Source: Candolleomyces eurysporus
Taxonomy: Eukaryota > Basidiomycota > Agaricomycetes > Agaricales > Psathyrellaceae
Length of the DNA stretch: 64,000 nucleotides
Reading direction: 5' to 3'
Assembly (NCBI GenBank): GCA_027579435.1
Contig: JANBPK010001473.1
Location: forward strand, 121,849-185,848
Numbering within the stretch: position 1 is the first letter of the stretch; every line of letters begins with the position of its first letter. Position numbers and translations under genes: made by a program. Below the pieces are notes generated by a model. The model saw only the letters and a program-made list of their open reading frames with translations, searched no databases and was not told the origin of the DNA. This document shows positions 55,588-64,000 of this stretch, piece after piece.

Positions 55588-57365
55588 TTGGAACAATTCC
55601 GGTTCTTGCCTAGGCAGAAACAGTCTCATCTGCCTCCCAGGACAGGACCCATGACACCAGCCCGTCTCTTCTCCTCAGTCCGAAGGCGCGTCCAGACGCA
55701 GGGCACGACAACTCTCGATGTTGCTGCCCTGAAGCTTCCATACGAAGTCTGGGCTCACATATTCTCCTACCTCGAGCTGACAGTCCTGGTCAGCCGTGTA
55801 GCCAAAGTCAATAGCTTCTTCTACGACTATGTGTCAGCGTACCGGTATAGGAAAGCATTTGTCGGAGAGTTCGCATCCCCGCGAGGGTTGAAGCAGCTGC
55901 TCAACTTGAGGTATGTTCCAGCACTGTATATTCACCCCTTTCTGCTTCTATATATTGAAATTCTTTCTTAAGGCATAGACGGCTAGGACTCCATGTCAAA
56001 GAGCTCACATTCCGACCAGGTCCTGTTGCCGATCTCCTTCGGCAATCTACCTCCCCTCTAACCATAAGCCACCTATTCTTGCTTAATCGGAGGTCAAACC
56101 TGGATTCTTTGTACAGCCAGCTTGATCAAGTGATGAGCAACGTCTCGTCCGTGACCAGCTTCAATCTCGATTATGGCACACACGAATTCCAGCCCTCGTC
56201 TTTCTTCTCTGTGACACCTCTCGTCCAACGAGGTTGGTCAGCGTGCTCGCAGACGCTAACACGCTTGGAACTCAATCTCCCTCTTTCCGCGCTTGATCAA
56301 TTGTTAAGCTCCGGGTCAGGCTCATCCGAATCCACGATCCGATTTCCCAACCTCACTGAACTGCATCTCCTTGCGCCCTTCCATCGCACGGACATTGCCT
56401 TCGTTAAGGACTCGCCCTTGCCTCCCCGTCCTGTTCCCCAGAGAGTTCTCCGGTTCCTTAACACTCACTCATCGACGATCGCGATTCTATCCATTGGTAT
56501 AGACGTCAATATTGACGCCATTTTTGAAGGCCTTGCCGCCATGACTCAGCTCGTCGAATTGCGCATCTCGCACTTCGGACCAGGCGTCGTGGACCACTGC
56601 TACACCTATAAACCTGGAACCAGACATATTGAATCTTTCGATGCGATGACGGCATTCCTAGCAGCTCATGCAAGCCAGTTGAATATCTTGCACCTCGAGC
56701 TCAGGCCTTTGAGGGACCAGCAGACGGGNAACTGTCATGCAAACGTACCGGTACCCCTTTGAGGGCGTTTTGCCCCACGAGCCGCTTNGCCAAGCTGCAC
56801 ACCCTGTCCCTCTGTTTCTTGCGCGACCCATCAACGCCAATTTCGCAGCTCCCACTGTCAGCCCCCGATACCCTCACTCGTAGAATCAGCACCAGCTACC
56901 TTCCATCCCTTCACTCACTTCATATTGTCGGAGCCTTTTTGCCCCGTCCTGGGTTTCAGGAGCTGCTGGGACGAATACCAGTCCGCATAACAAATTTGGA
57001 GCTACGTTGCGCCCGTTTAAGCCCGGGGACCTTCCTCGCTTTGTACAAGCACCTCCCAGGTTTACGGTCCCTCTCCCTCCACTACTACACTCTAGAGCAC
57101 CCAGATATGGTGCTGCCAAACACACGACATTTCATTGCGGTACGCCTGTCTTAATATTCGCCTTTCCCCCTTCAAGCTCGAGTTGATCCTTTTCCCTCCC
57201 ATGTAGCTCGTTATGATGCTCTACAGATCTGACGACATTTCGAACTGGAAACTCGAGCATCTCTCTGTGCAGCGGGTAAGTCTCGGTACCCCCCNACCCA
57301 GAATTCCCAATTCTCTTGAGGTGCCTACCTAATCTCGTAAGCCTTTGTGGAAGGCCTACCTCTGA
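55588..57365 (+). CDS. F-box/LRR-like protein, frame interrupted only by two 'n' characters
   Basis: Four exons (55588-55910, 55973-57139, 57207-57275, 57342-57365). The F-box-like start reads VAALKLPYEVWAHIFSYLEL with VSRVAKVNSFFYDYVSAY. The rest is leucine-rich: TLTRLELNLPLSALDQLL, FPNLTELHLLAPF, LVELRISHFG, KLHTLSLCFL, LHSLHIVGAFL, ITNLELRCARLS, GLRSLSLHYY. As given, the frame breaks at 56729 and again at 56788, both at an 'n'. If those two characters are not real bases, the coding sum becomes 1581 nt and one 526-residue protein results. An internal Met at 55651 is an alternative start. Likely role: substrate choice for an SCF ubiquitin ligase. Confidence 0.72.
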
Positions 57366-57847
57366 GCTGCGTACTGGATCCCTATATCCATGGCTTCAAT
57401 CGATGGGGGACGCGGTTCTAAACGCATACCTCCCTTAGTTGAGAGTTCTAGAACATAAAACAATGTGCCAGGGCGGTGAGTCGGCTGGCTTTCCCTCGGT
57501 ACGCGCTATTGTATGTAACTCGGTGTTAAAACAGAAATCCGAAAAAAAAAACGTTATCAAAAGCTTATATTCACTAGCTGCGTTGTGCCGCGGATGCACC
57601 GAAATACCTCCTTGATTCCCTCTGCACCCGCCTACACGTTCCTACAGGATGCGCAACGGAGTGATGATGATGACATTCGCTCGGATATAGGAGCTTGCCT
57701 TTTCTGGGCATCTGTGGAGTTTAGCATCCCTCCGAGACGGCGGTCCCTGCATCCTGCTAAAGCTTTCAAGCTCGAGCTCCAGCCTCGCCCTCTCGACTAC
57801 CTACCTCCAACCCGGCGCGAAATCAAAGGGGACGAGCGTATTTCGCC
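57366..57847. other. Intergenic
   Basis: 3' flank of the F-box gene and promoter of the FAD oxidoreductase gene. The plus frame starting at 57585 is a shadow. A run of A lies at 57542-57550. Confidence 0.4.
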
Positions 57848-59210
57848 ATGTCCAATCCGACAACCGCTATTTCTCCGAGCATGCCAAGCGAACACGCCGA
57901 TACGACAAACCCGCACGTCGTGATTATCGGTGGAGGAATCATCGGCTGTACAACCGCCTACTACCTAACAAAAGCGAAAAGCGGGCCGCGACCAAAAACG
58001 CGCCAGTCAGAGTCACCCTCATCGAAGCGTCTCAGCACGGTCCAGCCCAAGGCGCATCAGGAAAGGCGGGCGGCCTAGTTGCGAAATGGGCGTACCCCAA
58101 GGAGCTCGTGAGGATGTCCTATCCCGAGCACGAGAAACTCGCCGCAGAGCACAACGGCAAAGATCGCTGGGGGTGGCGGTATGTTGGCTGTGGTAGTTGG
58201 GAGGGACGGGGCGACCTGGACTTCGAAGGCGCCGCCGAAGAAGCGGAAGGACAGAAAAAAAGTCTGGAAAAGGAGCTTGGGTTGCCCGGAGGGAGTAAAC
58301 CGCGAGCAAGGGGACGGATGGAGAAAGGTCTACCTGATGATCTGTTGTGGGTCGACGAGGACCTGACGGATGCCTACACCCCGATGGCCAAGGACGGTGA
58401 CACCGCCCAGGTCCATCCGTACCTTTTCACCACAAGCATGTTCGAGTTGGCGAAGGAGAACGGGTTGGAGTATATCCACGGTCTTGTCGCGAAGGTGTTA
58501 AAGGAGAACGGAAGGGTGTCTGGAGTCGAGTATCGACCTAGCGGAGGTGAAACGACGACGACGATAGCTGCTACCCATGTCGTGTTGGCCGCTGGCGCCT
58601 GGTCACCGCGCATCGTTGAAGGCCTCCCCATCGAGGTAACACGGGCCCACAGCGTCACAATCCATCCGCAAGTCGGCGTCCAGATATCCCCGTACGTGCT
58701 CTTCACGGAGATCAGCATCCCTTCCTCCAAAGAGACCATCCTCCGAAGGACGGTGTCACCAGAGATCTACGCCCGTCCTGGCAACGAGGTGTATGCTTGC
58801 GGTCCTGGTGACGATACGCCACTCCCTACGACAGTTGATGAAGTGACAGTCGATCCGAAGGCCTGTGAAGCAATAATACAGCATGTAGCCTCGATATCCA
58901 AGGAATTAAAGAACGGTACCGTCGACAAAAGACAGGCGTGCTACCTCCCAACGGTGAGTACCGGCGCTGGGCCAATCGTCGGGGAAGCGGACAAAATTGC
59001 GAAAGGGCTTTATCTGGCGACTGGGCATACATGCTGGGTAAGGGTCGATTTTTTCGTGGTCTCTAGTTGTACGAACCTTGATTTAATGCGAAATGCATAC
59101 AGGGAATTTGCAACGCACCTGGAACGGCCCTCGCTATAACGGAGCTCATCCTGCAGGGTGAAATCCTCTCAGGGAATATCAAGAAGCTTAGACCGTCAGT
59201 GGTATTGTGA
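57848..59210 (+). CDS. FAD-dependent oxidoreductase (DAO fold, Tda3-like) with one frame break
   Basis: The N-terminus HVVIIGGGIIGCTTAYYL is the Rossmann GxGxxG of the DAO family. The second strand (VRVTLIEASQHGPAQGASGK) is in a different frame: a one-base indel lies between about 57970 and 58000, a stretch with AAAA and AAAAA runs and no possible intron. From there the frame is open to TGG 59037; an intron (59038-59102) joins GICNAPGTALAITELILQ and the stop at 59208. AATHVVLAAGAWSPRIVEG and YLATGHTCWGICNAPGT are the family's FAD-contact and C-terminal motifs. Yeast Tda3 is a related putative oxidoreductase near late endosomes; the substrate here is unknown. An assembly error is likelier than a pseudogene because all motifs are intact. 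Confidence 0.8.
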
Positions 59211-61106
59211 AAGAAAGGCGGTTGAGGAGAACAGTGGTCACTCCGCCCGTGGCGCCCGTCCTTCTCGCGAATCATGAGCGACAGGGAAATCGCAGAACGG
59301 TCGAGCTCTTCTTGATTGGCATTTGACGTGGAGTGGGTCAAAACGTGGCAGGAGTTTGTAGCTCCACGGACTAAGTGCCTGTCATATCACTATATCCAGA
59401 CTGTAAATCTGCAAAAGGCGCGACGGAGTCGCATGGGGTGTCTGGGCATGACATACCGCGTCCTGAAATTTGAATATACCTGGATGACAGGATGTTGCTC
59501 AAGTCGACAATGGTCAGATCTAAGGTTTGCCTCGTGGACCAGTCTTTTCTTGAAAGGAAAACCTGAAACACTCACGAAACCGGTTTGGCCTCCCTTCAAG
59601 GGGTGTGCAAACTCTGATACACATGGAAATGGTTCTGGCACCACTTTGATGTTGACGCGACTAGGACGCGTCAATAAAGCAGCTTCCTATTTCGCGCGAA
59701 TCTCACTGCGCTCATGAGAATCCACGTAAAGCGGGAACCTGAAAGGGTCAGCCGGTAGTGTCTCCATGCTCTCCCGGCGTGTCGCGAATCGCTTGCTACT
59801 TGTCCGAGCCAAAAGGGGGGGGACACTGACTCGTCCTCATGCAGAGAATTACGGCCGAGTTCCCAATAGGAAAGCTGGCCCCCGTAATTTGGTTACCGCA
59901 GAACAACGGCAATATTGCACGCAAGGTGAAATTAAACAGCCGAGCAATTCGCTGGTCCCTGCAACATCTCAATGTCGGTGAGTCAAGCTGACATAGACCC
60001 TAGGATATTGAATGGAGACTTACGCGACACGGTAACGAACTAGCATGATGCCTGAGACGCCAGACATGGTATCAAAATGCTTGTGTAGAATGACAACCGA
60101 CGGGCGGTTGAGGCGCAACTGTTCCTCTCCTCTGACTGTGATCTGGAAGGTTAAAAAACTGCATCAGCTAAATGATGCTTCGGTGAAATCACCTGTCAAG
60201 CGACCCCCACGAATGTCAAAAACGATGGGCTGGTACGAAACTACGGGGAACATTCATAGGGTTCGCGGCGCAGTCATTGCGTTGGAGCTCGCAGTGGTTT
60301 CCCAAACTCTGAATGACGCCGAGCCTAGAGATTGGTGCGGAGATTTTGACGGTTTGATTGCCGACCACACAAAAAGAACGGGCGCTTGACAAGGTTTGCC
60401 ACCCGCGGTGCTCTCCGATGCTAATCCCAAAAGGAAGCAAGCTTTGTCGCGTAAATTTCGCGGTCAACCCGAGCCCCTTATCCTATCGATGCTTGGTGCC
60501 TATGGCTCGTATCGATCAGGACTAAAATGTTGACAATTTTGCCGACAATGTTTATAGGTTCAAGTGACCGATGGAACCATCGGAGTAAACCTCCTCTGGA
60601 CCCGTCCATATGTCATCGCCCGGAAACACGCAGCCTCGTGGCTGATGACCACCTTGCTTTGCGCCCAAAAACAGGTGATCCTCAGATCTATCGGAGTGGG
60701 TGTTTATAGACGCTGTCATCATCCGCCGTCTTCCTGACCTGGCTGTTGACCCCAGCTGGAGAATCGACATGGATCCCCGGGCTGACGATAGGACTTGATT
60801 ATTTGTCAACTGGCAGTCCCGTTCCTCCGATTACCGAGTCCGTTGGCGGAGAACAAATCATACAAGTACGTACGCAGGGTCCGCGGTTTTACAGCTCTCA
60901 ACTCCCTTCCTTTCACTGCCGCCCTTTCCCTGTTCCCTCTTTTTTGTTCATTCCTTTTGCTGTGTAAACTAATTTCATTTTAGTCTGTCACTCATTTACA
61001 AGTGCTTGCGGTTGAATTAGACGAAAGCATCGCAGCCCATTATCAAGCTGGATCGTGGTGTAGCTGTTAGACAAGTCCTCCCTAGTAATTCCCTTCCACC
61101 GAAAAT
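59211..61106. other. Gene-poor interval with possible acyltransferase remnant
   Basis: Apart from the remnant at 59390-60142, I see no gene. The plus frame 59766-59981 begins with an Arg-rich stretch resembling a presequence and ends before a GTGAGT, but it overlaps the remnant on the other strand and has no partner exon. Confidence 0.35.
59390..60142 (-). pseudogene. Possible decayed 1-acylglycerol-3-phosphate acyltransferase (PlsC-like)
   Basis: The stretch 60142-60024 is bounded by a clean acceptor (TTAACCTTCCAG) and donor (GTAAGT) and reads ITVRGEEQLRLNRPSVVILH KHFDTM, which resembles the acyltransferase exon V-GEEHL--RPAV---NHQS-LD, but the NHx4D catalytic box is damaged (LHKHFD). Further along, minus 59674-59390 includes KVVPEPFPCVSEFAHPLKGG and FPFKKRLVHEA, weakly like the FPEGTR and PFKKG motifs, also altered. 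The pieces between do not join in frame. This suggests a dead copy of a phosphatidic-acid-forming enzyme; chance similarity cannot be excluded. Confidence 0.27.
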
Positions 61107-61856
61107 ATGGCAGCGCAGCGGCCCTCCTACTTCAGTCATGGTGAAGACCCATACGAGTGCGTTTCACATTTCTAGACCACATAACCTACCTTGAACCTAC
61201 CTACCATTATATCTGCTAATTATGATTAAACTTTCAGTGCCCTCTGCCACCACTTCAATGTGTCACCTCCCCATCTCACCGACAACTCCGTTCCAACAAC
61301 TCTTTCTCTGCGCGTTCTCCGCAACGAGGGGCTCCCTACCCACGTTCTGGCTGCCTACCAGTCCGATAGCGCGTCTACGACGACCCCACCTACCTTTATT
61401 CCCATCGACGCCAGCCTTTACGAAGCTGTTTTCCGGGTCGATCTCGGGTTTCCTCCCCCACCCCCGGGCTTCACCGGACCTGCTGCCCAGCTAGTTGGAG
61501 ACGCTTTAGTGGTCACCCTCCCTGTACTGGCGGTCACTGTCCCCGATCCGTTCACCCTCCCTTTGCTGCTCTTATTCGCCCTCGGGTTCGAGACGGAGCC
61601 CAACCTTCTTGCATGGCGCATGCTACCGTCCCAGGTCATTCAAGAATTTCCAAACGCCGCAGCGATGGCCCTCATCCTCGCCCGTGCCCGTTCAGACCAA
61701 TTCGATCGCATCTACCGATTTAATCAAGGGCTTTGGAAGAACATCCTCGGCTTGGGACTGAACGAAACCAAGGTCGTGGAGCTCGTCCAGACGGCCTGGA
61801 ACGTTACGGCTGAATCCCGACGCATTCGAGCAAAGGCGGCTCAAAACAGACAATGA
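61107..61856 (+). CDS. Conserved-looking protein of unknown function
   Basis: Exon 1 (61107-61156) and exon 2 (61238-61856) join in phase to give 222 residues. I do not recognise the family. The N-terminal part (DALCHHFNVSPPHL) is followed by a Thr/Pro-rich loop, a strongly hydrophobic Pro/Val/Leu stretch (ALVVTLPVLAVTVPDPFTLP LLLLFALGF) and a helical C-terminus (QLVQTAWN-type end: KVVELVQTAWNVTAESRRIR). The hydrophobic stretch may be a membrane hairpin but contains several prolines and could be a buried core instead. There is no signal peptide. Phase-correct splicing and codon use support a real gene. Confidence 0.6.
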
Positions 61857-62934
61857 GTTCCTCCTCTTCCCTCCCCCCATGCCCATGCACGCCCCGCTTC
61901 TTCGCTATTATTCTCCTCCCTCTTAATTTGCACAGTACCTCGCCTCGCCCTAATTCCGCCAGATCTACCCCACTGTACGACCTAATTCTTGTAATCTTCT
62001 TGCCGCTAATCCTGTGCTCTATCGCTGTCTCATCTTGATCGCTATCGTAGTCCCCGTACCATGTAATAGCCTTTATTTTTCTGTATCAATGACATGCATG
62101 CATCATGATATCCTTAAATTTCAAAGAGCACTCACTGTTGATTATTCGAGCTCGGCTCGGAGACCAACAACCGACCGGAATGGAATGGATGGATCCAAAA
62201 GTTTTGCTCCGTATTCCACATGGCGAGTCCGGAACAACATTGCCAGGAGCTGCTGCCAGGAGCTGCTTTCCTTTCCGACGGCTTGCGCAGTGAGGTAGAC
62301 TCGTCACCAGTCTCCTCGGGTGGAATCAGAGGGGCAGAGAGGGCAGAAAATGGGCGGGGATAGCATGAACGATGTATAGGTATTACCACCCAATTCCCTC
62401 CCTCAAAAAAATAGCCAATTCTCAGAAGCGGCCGGCTGGTCTCGAGCCTAGCAGTGAGGCCTTGAGGACCTGAATGCCCCGACAGCCCGATTATCGATGA
62501 GGCCCGAGTAGGTGGTAATGTACCTCTTTCCGGGTGCCCCCTCCGCTCTACCGACGGTGCCTATTGGGTACGGGGTTTGCACATCCAACTCGCACCATAT
62601 CGAATAAAAAAAATAAATCCTGTTCCGCCGCAGGGTTTCCCCGAGGGCCAAGGCCTAGGGTTGAAAACGTTGACCGTTCGATGAAAAGACATGCATCCGT
62701 TAACCATTAACCAATTCCTCCCAGTCAAACGTCCGAGTCCTCCGGAATCTGGAATTCGGCTAGACAAGGCCCATCAAGTGAAATTATTTACATAAATAAC
62801 AGCCATTGGACGATTTCCACAGCAACAGGAGTCGTCACTTTCGCTACAGGGCACTAATAGAGTCGTCCAGACTTACCTCACATACCAACCTTAACAGATC
62901 GACTATCATCTGCTGGAGTAAGGTTAGTAACGGA
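61857..62934. other. Intergenic
   Basis: Pyrimidine-rich 3' flank then mixed sequence. I see no gene. A short CCAGGAGCTGCTG duplication lies at about 62240-62265. Confidence 0.4.
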
Positions 62935-63057
62935 GAACGTAACCTACCTCAGGCTATTTCCGGAGACTCATCCACCGGGAACCTCGCAATCTCAAAGAAC
63001 GTAACTTTCCTCAGGCTATTTCCGGAAACTCATCCACCGGAACCTCACAATCTCAAA
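62935..63057. repeat. Tandem repeat, two units of about 61 bp
   Basis: Unit 1 (62935-62996) and unit 2 (62997-63057) both run from GAACGTAAC through CAGGCTATTTCCGGA and ACTCATCCACCGG to CAATCTCAAA, differing by a handful of substitutions and one indel. The plus frame across it (62806-63198) exists because of this repeat and is not supported as a gene. Confidence 0.8.
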
Positions 63058-63703
63058 ACAGCAGACCCATCAACCAATAAAGCGAGACGTGAAACTCATG
63101 CAGTCATAATAAATAATCGTAGCGTACAAGTACACTGGGGCAATAAGGCATGCAGATACAGATACATCAGAACGAGAGAAAATGCAAGCACTCGATGAAG
63201 GCAGGCATATCGATCAGATCATGGACAAGGCATTGTGGAGGGAAGGGAAAAGAGATCGTCGAAGCGATCTCTGCATATCTATCAGAGAGTGCCAAGATGG
63301 ATAAGTGTGGAGGCAGGAAGAGAGAAAGAGGAAAAAAAGAGAACAAAGAAGTCAGGCAAGTAACTCGAGAAATCAGCAAACAAAGAAAAGAATCAGCAAG
63401 GAGAACATAAAGGTGAGTACGGAGGAAGCGCAGTGAAAGAGCTGAGGAAACGCACGGAGGTTATGTATGTATGTATCGGTTTGATAAACGAGGAAAAAAA
63501 GGGGGAGAACGAACGAAGAAAGTCCAAAACAAAGTCCGAGAAAAANCGAGGCTCTACACACAAAAATCCCATNGCCGGAGGGGACCTCATAAAGAGCCAA
63601 GTCAGAGTCGAAGGGGAGTCTAACCCTCCCACTCACTCACGACTCGGAGTGAGAGGAGAAAGTCAAACCTACCAACACGCACACACGTCCGTCCACCACT
63701 CAC
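63058..63703. other. Intergenic, AG/GA-rich
   Basis: Purine-rich non-coding 3' flank of the gene at the right edge, with a TATG repeat near 63460. Ambiguous bases at 63546 and 63573. Confidence 0.4.
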
Positions 63704-64000
63704 TCACTCATCCACATCCATCGCATTCTTCTGCGGCGACAACATCAACGCCTCAACCCTACTCCTCCTCCGCATATGATACTCACTCTGCCTCGCCCTC
63801 TTCTTCGCACTCATCAACGCATCCCCACCCCNACTCGCCCCTCAACTTAGCCCCGCCCAAACTGGATCTCTTAACCNTTGGCACCAAGACTCGAACGAGC
63901 CTTGCCACTAGGCTTGGGCGTGATACTCGNACGGCGACCGTACTACTCGACCTGCTGCTACTCCCGCTCGCAGCACGCTGCGACGCAAGCCGCGCGATCA
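63704..64000 (-). CDS. 3' end of a basic, disordered protein running off the right edge
   Basis: The last 38 codons (ending SPQKNAMDVDE at TGA 63704-63706) read MSAKKRARQSEYHMRRRSRV EALML, which looks like a real basic C-terminus. Upstream, the frame changes at each of the ambiguous characters 63832 and 63877; dropping both 'n' joins it to an ITPKPSGKARSSLGAKV stretch. A third 'n' (63930) and the Ser-rich sequence beyond do not resolve. The composition suggests a nuclear or chromatin-type protein, but no domain is visible in this fragment. Confidence 0.45.

Noticed and set aside
59766..59981. Arg-rich plus-strand frame resembling a mitochondrial presequence
   Set aside because: No following exon could be found after the GTGAGT site, and the opposite strand carries the acyltransferase-like pieces.
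62806..63198. Plus-strand frame of 130 codons
   Set aside because: Its length comes from a 61-bp tandem repeat in frame; there is no family or splice support.
1..64000. CRISPR arrays, prokaryotic operons, rRNA genes
   Set aside because: None seen. Introns in nearly every gene and all families point to a fungal nuclear genome.

Overview
The window looks like a piece of a basidiomycete (Agaricomycotina, mushroom-type) nuclear genome. Evidence: short GT-AG introns of about 50-60 nt with CTNAC-like branch points in almost every gene, dense gene spacing, Zn2Cys6 regulators, a divergent G-alpha subunit, Knh1-like GPI proteins and F-box proteins. Twenty-one isolated 'n' characters and at least two homopolymer-linked frame breaks show a draft-quality assembly, so broken reading frames must be read with caution.

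Layout. 0.6-7.3 kb: a SNF2-type DNA translocase (minus), divergent from EMC2 (plus), then a Ppx1-type exopolyphosphatase. 8-16 kb: a serine-rich orphan, a secreted chorismate mutase, a divergent G-alpha subunit with 9 exons, a possible small orphan and an aquaglyceroporin. 16-21 kb: a gene-poor stretch, a Ser/Thr-rich GPI-anchored Knh1-like protein and a small single-PAH-domain protein. 21.2-26.0 kb: a CpG-poor repeat island with diverged LTR-like repeats and a 320-bp non-autonomous hAT-like element with target-site duplication and a long internal hairpin. 26-32.2 kb: an F-box protein followed by a compact cluster of URM1, RCF1, ISD11 and an Obg/Mtg2 GTPase, i.e. sulfur transfer and mitochondrial assembly. 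32.2-36.7 kb: a long non-coding stretch ahead of a 1563-residue Zn2Cys6 regulator (36.7-41.9 kb), whose 3' flank is duplicated in tandem. 43.6-46.4 kb: a second Knh1-like GPI protein (frame broken at a poly-C run) and small secreted-protein candidates, one with a cystine-knot-like C-C-CC-C-C pattern. 46.9-54.9 kb: a lipid-leaning run: a DUF2156 aminoacyl-transferase-like protein, a secreted App1-type phosphatase, D-lactate dehydrogenase and serine palmitoyltransferase LCB2. 55.6-64 kb: a second F-box protein, an FAD oxidoreductase (frame broken), a possible decayed acyltransferase, a conserved-looking orphan and the 3' end of a gene running off the window.

How the genes fit together. Several adjacent genes share a cellular theme: Nfs1-Isd11 is the sulfur source for Urm1-dependent tRNA thiolation, and URM1 and ISD11 lie less than 1.7 kb apart with RCF1 between them. 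LCB2, App1 and the DUF2156 protein all act on lipids in other fungi. No prokaryote-type operons or CRISPR arrays occur. Splice sites, frames and domains below were read by hand from the sequence; no database search was possible.
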